A DNA stretch of 22,410 nt from Verrucomicrobiota bacterium. GTDB lineage: Bacteria > Verrucomicrobiota > Verrucomicrobiia > Opitutales > Opitutaceae. Shown piece by piece: positions 18,152 to 22,410 of this stretch (its first letter is position 1; the number at the start of each line of letters is the position of its first letter). The notes beneath the pieces were generated by a model, which was not told the origin of the DNA, ran no database searches, and saw only the letters and a list, made by a program, of their open reading frames with translations. Both the position numbers and the translations under genes were made by a program. The stretch covers positions 1-22,410 of the forward strand of contig JAEWNN010000093.1 in the NCBI GenBank assembly GCA_023457035.1, given 5' to 3'.

Positions 18152-18161
18152 TTTCGCGAAA
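18152..18161. promoter_or_regulatory. Palindrome in the glgA / tRNA-Asn divergent region
   Basis: TTTCGCGAAA is a perfect 10-base palindrome about 90 bases before the glgA start and 13 bases before the tRNA -35 box. A related small hairpin, CGCGA-AAA-TCGCG, sits at 18072-18084 next to the glgA ATG. A regulator site is possible but untested; such short palindromes also arise by chance. Confidence 0.3.
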
Positions 18162-18173
18162 CCAATCGGAGTA

Positions 18174-18201
18174 TTGACAACCGGCCGCGCGGTCATGTTC
18201 T
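18174..18201 (+). promoter_or_regulatory. Probable promoter of tRNA-Asn
   Basis: A consensus -35 box TTGACA lies at 18174-18179. With a 16-base spacer the -10 position reads TGTTCT (18196-18201), a poor match. Transcription would then start about ten bases before the mature tRNA at 18219. The -35 box and its position are convincing; the -10 box is a guess. Confidence 0.5.
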
Positions 18202-18218
18202 AGCGGCCCTTCTGCCAC

Positions 18219-18293
<75 letters not shown>

Positions 18294-18297
18294 CTTT

Positions 18298-18332
18298 AAG
18301 CCTCGGAGTTCGAAAGAATTCCGAGGCTTTTT
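18298..18332 (+). terminator. Intrinsic terminator of tRNA-Asn
   Basis: A 14-base stem, AAGCCTCGGAGTTC (18298-18311) with GAATTCCGAGGCTT (18316-18329), has one G-T pair and a GAAA tetraloop, and runs into TTTTT (18328-18332). It is an excellent intrinsic terminator on the plus strand. Read on the minus strand it is followed by AAAGTGG, so it should not stop transcripts arriving from the accessory operon. Confidence 0.93.
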
Positions 18333-18362
18333 GTTTCCGGATTCCGACCGCACGAATTTTGT

Positions 18363-18383
18363 CTGTCCGGTTACTGTCCGGTT
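18363..18383. repeat. Short direct repeat beside the accessory block
   Basis: CTGTCCGGTT occurs at 18363-18372 and 18374-18383, separated by a single A, in the strip between the tRNA terminator and the last gene of the accessory operon. It does not resemble the tRNA 3' end. It could be a junction scar or chance. Confidence 0.4.
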
Positions 18384-18395
18384 TTTCAAGTCCTG

Positions 18396-18938
18396 TTAGG
18401 CCCGTTTGGAGGGCTCTTCGGCCGGCGCCGACAGGGCATTTGCGACAGTGGACCTCAATTCGGCTACGCTGTAGCTCGCTTGCGCGGGCACGTGGAGCAG
18501 CGGCAAACCGCACGAACGGAAGACGTCGTCGACGAAGGCGTCGCGCTTCTGGCGGGCGGCGCGGGCGTGGGAGCTGTCGTCGAGCTCGACGCCAGCGAGT
18601 GGCGCGAGATCGGAGATCCGAACGAGCAGGAAGTCGACGTGCTTGCGGTTGATCCGATTGTCAGCCCCTGTCCGCTCCGACGGTGATAGGCCTTGGCGCG
18701 GCCTAAAGATGTCGCCGAGGCGTACCTTGGCGAGGAGGCCGACGCCCTCTGGACAGGCCTGTTCGAGCGCGCCGAAGAAGGACCGCTCGGCCTTCGTGAG
18801 GATCGCCGTCCGGAGCTCATAGACGTTGCCAGGGCCGGAGGGCTCAGAACCGCCGCCGAGCTTCGCCTTCAGGGCGAGGATCAAGACTGCGAGGATGACG
18901 AATGCGAAGACGACGAGGACAATGGGGCTCAGGGTCAT
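18396..18938 (-). CDS. DUF2726 protein with N-terminal membrane helix
   Basis: The 180-residue product starts with a membrane helix (IVLVVFAFVILAVLILAL, residues 6-23) followed by a Gly/Ser/Pro linker. The rest matches DUF2726, a family with a PD-(D/E)xK-like fold. ERSFFGALEQA opens the domain, LLAKVRLGDIF follows, then RKHVDFLLV with Asp102, then GVELDDSSHA with Glu118 and Asp120, a helix RQKRDAFVDDVF with Lys131, and the closing GLPLLHVPA. The D...ExD...K order is compatible with a nuclease active site, but activity is not shown for this family. It is the last gene of the hsdM-linked operon, 13 bases after the DUF1963 gene. The ATG at 18938 has no clear Shine-Dalgarno. Confidence 0.82.
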   Translation of the reverse strand: MTLSPIVLVVFAFVILAVLILALKAKLGGGSEPSGPGNVYELRTAILTKAERSFFGALEQACPEGVGLLAKVRLGDIFRPRQGLSPSERTGADNRINRKHVDFLLVRISDLAPLAGVELDDSSHARAARQKRDAFVDDVFRSCGLPLLHVPAQASYSVAELRSTVANALSAPAEEPSKRA

Positions 18939-18951
18939 GGGAAGAAAGGGA

Positions 18952-19896
18952 TCAACTGCACTGCATGATCATCCACACGTTGGAGAAATCGCGGCGGGCG
19001 AGGTCCTGCTTGCGGATCCAGAAGTAGAGTTTGCCGACGTCGCCCCACATCATCCCGGCAGCATCATCGGAATCGAGCTGCAGGAGCAGGATCCAGTCGG
19101 ACCGGCCCTTCTCCAGCTCGGCGCGACGCGGGTCGTTGTAGCCGGTCGAATCGCCGCAATAGAGCCCGTTGGTCACGAGCTGGCACTGCAGATCCATGTC
19201 GTTGTCCTGAATCGTGCCGGGATAGCCGAGCAGCTGGTGAGTTGGATTTTTGCCGAACGGCGATGCACAGAGCTCGAAGTACGCATCGCTCTCCCCTTCC
19301 TTCAGCTGGAGCGCCTGCACGCGAGCATCCTGCCAATCGGGATAGGTCTGGATCGGCGCGCACTGGAGCGGGACGGATTTGTAGCGCGCGTGCTCGTCCA
19401 ACTTCTGCGGCGCGGCGGTTTCGCGCAGGCCCTCGGTGGATTCGAAGTAGTACACCCGCCAGTTGCCGCGGTCCTTGATGTCAAAGCCCCACGCGCTCTG
19501 TTCGCTGTCGTAGAAGAACAACAGCGCGCCGGTGCGCGGCAGCGCCTCGGTTCCCGCGCTCGCCGGCAGCGTGGCGAGATCGATCTGCAGGAGGAACGAC
19601 TGCGGCTTCCCCGCCCACAACGGCCACTCGAAGCCGGTCGGGACCGACGGTAGCCCACCCAGATGGCTGAAGCCCGGCGTCGCCGCCGGCACGAGGTGGA
19701 TCGCCGGTTGCCGGTGCGAATCGAGGTTGGCGCGGTGCCGCGAGAGATCGCCGGTCACCTTCTGGCGCGGAGCCGGTTTGCCGAAGAGTGAATCCCAGAA
19801 GCCCATGGTTCGTGTCCTTTCGAGAAGTGCAACCGCCACCGCCAGCAGGAGCAGGAGAAACAGGATCGCCGACCCGCGCTGGCTGCTGCGGTTCAT
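18952..19896 (-). CDS. DUF1963 (YwqG-like) protein, possibly membrane-anchored
   Basis: Family of unknown function, widespread in bacteria and often found with other uncharacterised genes. Typical DUF1963 features are HLGGLPSVPTGFEWP (around 76-90), FLLQIDLATLP, GALLFFYDSE, a middle LLGYPGTIQDND and the closing SDWILLLQLDSDDAAGMMWGDVGKLYFWI. Two starts are possible. The ATG at 19896 overlaps the previous stop (ATGA) and adds a basic N-terminus and a hydrophobic helix AILFLLLLLAVAVALL, giving 314 residues with a membrane anchor. The ATG at 19806 gives 284 residues starting MGFWDSLFGKP, a typical soluble start, with AAAGGA eight bases upstream. I list the longer form because the overlap and the helix are unlikely by chance, but the shorter is nearly as likely. 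The function is unknown. Confidence 0.8.
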   Translation of the reverse strand: MNRSSQRGSAILFLLLLLAVAVALLERTRTMGFWDSLFGKPAPRQKVTGDLSRHRANLDSHRQPAIHLVPAATPGFSHLGGLPSVPTGFEWPLWAGKPQSFLLQIDLATLPASAGTEALPRTGALLFFYDSEQSAWGFDIKDRGNWRVYYFESTEGLRETAAPQKLDEHARYKSVPLQCAPIQTYPDWQDARVQALQLKEGESDAYFELCASPFGKNPTHQLLGYPGTIQDNDMDLQCQLVTNGLYCGDSTGYNDPRRAELEKGRSDWILLLQLDSDDAAGMMWGDVGKLYFWIRKQDLARRDFSNVWMIMQCS

Positions 19897-20402
19897 GGCG
19901 TGAGTGATTCGCGAACCAACCGCTCCGCATCGAAAGGCTCCGACTCGTTCTCGAAACAGGCCTGGAGATCGTAGGCCATGACTTCGAGCGGGCTGTCGCG
20001 GTAACCAAACCGCGCGAGGCCCTCTGCGTAGGCGGCGAGGAATCCCTTCGGACCGAGCACCTGCCACTGGATGACGTGGATCATCTCGTGGAAGTGCAGC
20101 GACTCGTCCGCCGCGAACCGTCGGTCGACGAAGAACGTGTCCAGGTACGTGATGCCGGCGGCCTGCATGGATTCGAAATCGTCGAAGCCCGGAATGCCGA
20201 GGGCCGTCAGCGGCGGCACCGGCACGCGATCCACCACCACGACCTTCGCGGTCAGCAGCTCGCGGCTGAAGTAGCGCGGCAGCCGCCGGAAGCCGAGTTC
20301 GCCGACCTGCCGCGCTGCACCGGCGTGCTCCGCGAGCAGCTGCGTGATCCACCGCGTCACCCGCGGCCACGCCTGCTCGAACTGTTCCGGAGTGAGGGGC
20401 AT
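19893..20402 (-). CDS. Small HExxH protein, putative zinc metallopeptidase
   Basis: A 169-residue protein I cannot place in a named family with confidence. The key feature is HEMIHVIQW, an HExxH zinc motif with His105, Glu106 and His109. It is followed by Glu127 (17 residues later) and Glu140, either of which could be a third ligand. The surrounding FHEMIHVIQWQVLGP recalls the DUF4157 type of HExxH protein. The N-terminal half is helical and then beta-rich (KVVVVDRVPVPPL). No signal peptide is seen, so it is likely cytoplasmic. It starts seven bases after the DUF429-like gene and its stop overlaps the DUF1963 start. Proteolytic activity is inferred only from the motif; the frame continues upstream but in another gene's coding region. 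Confidence 0.75.
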   Translation of the reverse strand: MPLTPEQFEQAWPRVTRWITQLLAEHAGAARQVGELGFRRLPRYFSRELLTAKVVVVDRVPVPPLTALGIPGFDDFESMQAAGITYLDTFFVDRRFAADESLHFHEMIHVIQWQVLGPKGFLAAYAEGLARFGYRDSPLEVMAYDLQACFENESEPFDAERLVRESLTP

Positions 20403-20409
20403 GCTGTTT

Positions 20410-21201
20410 TCAGGCGAGGCCCAGAATCCAGCCTTCGACCTGCGCAATGCCGCGCTGGCCGGGCAGCAACTCGGGCTCAAAACTCGCGGTGAGTTGCCCC
20501 GACTTGTCGGCCAATTGCAGCCAGCGAGCAGTGGACCACGCGTCGTGCTGGTGCCCGTTGCGGCCTTCGGTCGGGAAGGTACGGTTCCAGAGTGCCGGAT
20601 AGACCTCCGCGATGACGGAGCGACCGGCGGGCGGCTGCCAACCGTCAAAGGGCCAGAAGTGGACGCCCGTGCCGAGTTGCTGCCGGAGGAAGCGCAACCA
20701 GGGCAGCCCCGCATGGGTCGACTTCGCCACGCTGCCCTGCACATCAAAATGGAAAACCGACTTTGCCCGGCTGCGTTCCTCGCAGAGCCGCCGCCAACGA
20801 GACTCACCCATGCGCGCCGCGCCGTTGCCGTGCAAACCGTCGCGGATGAAGTCGACGTAGAAGTTGTCGTTGTCGGTCGGCCAGTGGCGTTGGAAGTCGT
20901 CGAGGAAGGTCGGCCACTCCGGCGGAATCCAGTGCGTCTCGAAATACCGGATCGGGAACGAGAAGGCGTGGTCGATGCCCACCAGCGTCGGCGGGCCGTT
21001 GCGCAGCTCGGCCACCAGCCATTCGGCATGACCGCGGCGCGTCCAGTATTTGCGCGGGCTGGGCGGCGGCGGCACCTCGTTCGGTGGGGTGTCCGGCGTC
21101 GCCGAATAGACCGCCAGTCCCTTGAGGCTGCTGGTCGGCGTCTCGGCTCCGGAGTAGTCGATACCGATGTAACGGGAGAACTGCGATGCTTGGGTGCTCA
21201 T
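20410..21201 (-). CDS. DUF429-like predicted RNase H-fold protein
   Basis: The 263-residue product shows the spaced acidic motifs of DUF429, a family predicted to have an RNase H-type nuclease fold. These are YIGIDYSGAE with Asp15 on strand 1, TLVGIDHAFSFP with a second Asp, AEVYPALW with a Glu, and HDAWSTARWL with an Asp near the C-terminus. A proline-rich PPPPSPRKYW segment and an aromatic-rich middle (HWPTDNDNFYVDFI) are less typical, so it may be a divergent branch. The ATG at 21201 overlaps the previous stop by one base (TGATG); a GTG one codon upstream would overlap by four. It is thus coupled to the unrecognised gene before it. Nuclease activity is inference from motif spacing. Confidence 0.72.
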   Translation of the reverse strand: MSTQASQFSRYIGIDYSGAETPTSSLKGLAVYSATPDTPPNEVPPPPSPRKYWTRRGHAEWLVAELRNGPPTLVGIDHAFSFPIRYFETHWIPPEWPTFLDDFQRHWPTDNDNFYVDFIRDGLHGNGAARMGESRWRRLCEERSRAKSVFHFDVQGSVAKSTHAGLPWLRFLRQQLGTGVHFWPFDGWQPPAGRSVIAEVYPALWNRTFPTEGRNGHQHDAWSTARWLQLADKSGQLTASFEPELLPGQRGIAQVEGWILGLA

Positions 21202-21929
21202 CACTGTGGGTTCTCCGCGCGACCCAACTGAGCTTCGCGCCGCCAGATGACGTAGCGGATGTAGAATTCCGCCATGCGAACTTCGGCCTCCGACGGCGAG
21301 TGCGGCAGGCCATGCACGACGCCGAGCTCGATCCCCATCAACTTAGCGGCCTTCTCAGCCACCGGTGTCGGGAGGTCCATGAGTTCTTGGTCCCGCCAGT
21401 CATCGTCCCAAAGAAACTCACCCGCCAAACAACCATCCTGCAGTAGATTGTCCCAGTGCTCGTTGGTAATCTTCGGCGAAAGCGCGATATCGGGAGCCGC
21501 CGGATCGAAATCAAGTTCATCGATTGGCCACAGCCCTTTGCGCCCCTGCTCATCCTCATGCAGACAGAGCCGGATCAAGCTTTGCCACGCGGCCCGCCGC
21601 GCCGCACCGCCCGCCTCCGCATCCTCCAACTCACAGCCGATCAGCAAGCGGCACTGATAAATCAGCTCGGCAAGGATCGCCTCGTGGTGGCCGGGATGTC
21701 CACCGGGGGGAATCGAAACATCTTCCAACAGCGCGCGGAGAACTTCGTAAATACCGAAGACCAGTTCCGACCGCTCCATGCGTTGGAGATTCGCCTCATG
21801 CACGACATCCTCGACTCGGGAGAAACTCAACGAGTCGAGCAACAGATCGAGCGGATGGATAAGGGCCGCCAGATCGCGGGTGTCGTAGCGCTTCCCGGCT
21901 TTGGTCCTGCGGCTGGGGCTATTCCACAT
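21201..21929 (-). CDS. Unrecognised 242-residue protein downstream of hsdM
   Basis: I do not recognise this protein. From the ATG at 21929 it has 242 residues, is mostly alpha-helical by pattern and is clearly acidic. Notable stretches are a helical N-terminal half with LIHPLDLLLDSLSFSRVEDV, a DVSIPPGGHPGHHEAI loop that contains His residues, then FDPAAPDIALSPKITNEHWD and FLWDDDWRDQELMDLP. There is no signal peptide, membrane helix or known catalytic motif. The start is well supported: GAAGGAG lies nine bases upstream, inside the last codons of hsdM, and the two genes are five bases apart. It sits where hsdS would often be, but it lacks the size and the target-recognition repeats of HsdS. Its stop overlaps the DUF429-like start. 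Confidence 0.8.
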   Translation of the reverse strand: MWNSPSRRTKAGKRYDTRDLAALIHPLDLLLDSLSFSRVEDVVHEANLQRMERSELVFGIYEVLRALLEDVSIPPGGHPGHHEAILAELIYQCRLLIGCELEDAEAGGAARRAAWQSLIRLCLHEDEQGRKGLWPIDELDFDPAAPDIALSPKITNEHWDNLLQDGCLAGEFLWDDDWRDQELMDLPTPVAEKAAKLMGIELGVVHGLPHSPSEAEVRMAEFYIRYVIWRREAQLGRAENPQ

Positions 21930-21934
21930 TGTCG

Positions 21935-22410
21935 CTACTCCTTCAGGTCGGATTCGAGTTCGCGGAATTGTTCGAGGGCGGCTTCGAGGTCCTCGACGAT
22001 GTCGGTGGCGATCACGTCGGGAGGCGGAAGGTTGGCGCTCTCCTCGAGGGCCTCGTCCTTCAGCCAGAAGATGTCGAGGTTCACCTTGTCGCGCTTGGCG
22101 AGCTCGTCGTACGGGAAGGCCTTGAAGCGCTCGGTCTCCTTCCGGGCATGACGGTTCTTCGGGTTGTAGCACGCGAGGAAGTCGTCGAGGTCGGCGCGAT
22201 TGAGCGGGTTCTCCTTCAGGGTGAAATGCTGGTTCGTGCGGAGGTCGTAGATCCAGAGCTTCTGCGTCCAGGGCTGCTCCTGAGCGGGCTTGCGGTCGAA
22301 GAAGAGCACGTTGGCCTTCACGCCCTGCGCGTAGAAGATGCCGGTGGGCAGGCGGAGCAGCGTGTGGACGTCGGCCTGCTTGAGGAGCGCGCGACGAATC
22401 GTCTCCCCAG
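21935..22410 (-). CDS. hsdM: Type I restriction-modification DNA methyltransferase subunit M (C-terminal part)
   Basis: N6-adenine methyltransferase subunit of a type I restriction-modification system, acting on DNA with HsdS and HsdR. The window holds the last ~157 residues; the frame is open to the window edge, so the N-terminal part and the NPPY motif lie outside. The visible part is highly characteristic: GETIRRALLKQADVHTLLRL, then PTGIFYAQGVKANVLFFD, then WIYDLRTNQHFTLKENPL and a C-terminal charged helical tail ending ELESDLKE. Inside the known part nothing is broken. It is followed closely by a gene that is not hsdS, which is unusual for hsdM, and it appears to be the first of at least six co-directional genes. 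Confidence 0.94.
   Translation of the reverse strand, partial: GETIRRALLKQADVHTLLRLPTGIFYAQGVKANVLFFDRKPAQEQPWTQKLWIYDLRTNQHFTLKENPLNRADLDDFLACYNPKNRHARKETERFKAFPYDELAKRDKVNLDIFWLKDEALEESANLPPPDVIATDIVEDLEAALEQFRELESDLKE

Noticed and set aside
18363..18383. Integrase attachment site
   Set aside because: The direct repeat does not match the tRNA 3' end and no integrase is visible, so I list it only as a repeat.
19897..20370. Longer upstream start for the DUF1963 protein
   Set aside because: The extension lies entirely in the HExxH gene read in another frame and lacks any family pattern.
21930..22172. Longer upstream start for the 242-residue protein
   Set aside because: The extension is hsdM read in another frame; the ATG at 21929 has a good GAAGGAG.

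Overview
The window is GC-rich bacterial chromosome. The nuo gene order, an Opitutus-like gene set and intergenic gaps full of short palindromic repeats suggest a verrucomicrobium, probably of the Opitutaceae; this placement is inference, because no rRNA or other phylogenetic marker is present. Most of the core genes (nuoL, nuoM, nuoN, recQ, proC, the CBS gene, glgA) have no clear Shine-Dalgarno sequence. That weakens start-site calls made from ribosome binding sites.

Layout. 1-5990 (+): distal end of the complex I operon, nuoK-nuoL-nuoM-nuoN. Each of its three gaps is filled by a different inverted-repeat family. 6043-6573 (+): a yefM-yoeB type II toxin-antitoxin pair with a perfect palindrome over the antitoxin start codon. 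6942-11308 (-): recQ helicase, an EI24/CysZ-like membrane protein coupled to a small lipoprotein, and proC with an intrinsic terminator. 11446-15351 (+): a 1301-residue membrane hybrid histidine kinase, divergent from proC. 15398-18064 (-): a GreA/GreB C-terminal-type protein, a CBS-pair protein and glgA glycogen synthase. 18219-18293 (+): tRNA-Asn(GUU) with a strong terminator.

18396-22410 (-): an accessory block that runs up to the 3' side of the tRNA. It starts outside the window with hsdM, the type I restriction-modification methyltransferase, of which the C-terminal part is visible. Downstream lie five tightly packed genes: an unrecognised 242-residue protein, a DUF429-like RNase H-fold protein, a small HExxH protein, a DUF1963 (YwqG-like) protein with a possible membrane anchor, and a membrane-anchored DUF2726 protein with a PD-(D/E)xK-like core. 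Gaps and overlaps between consecutive genes are 13 bases or fewer, so the block looks like one operon.

How the parts fit: the first two thirds of the window is mostly housekeeping (proton-pumping respiration, DNA repair, proline and glycogen synthesis, signalling). The hsdM-linked operon beside tRNA-Asn is the best candidate for a poorly described, possibly defence-related, gene set. The palindromic repeats inside the nuo operon are the most striking non-coding signal.
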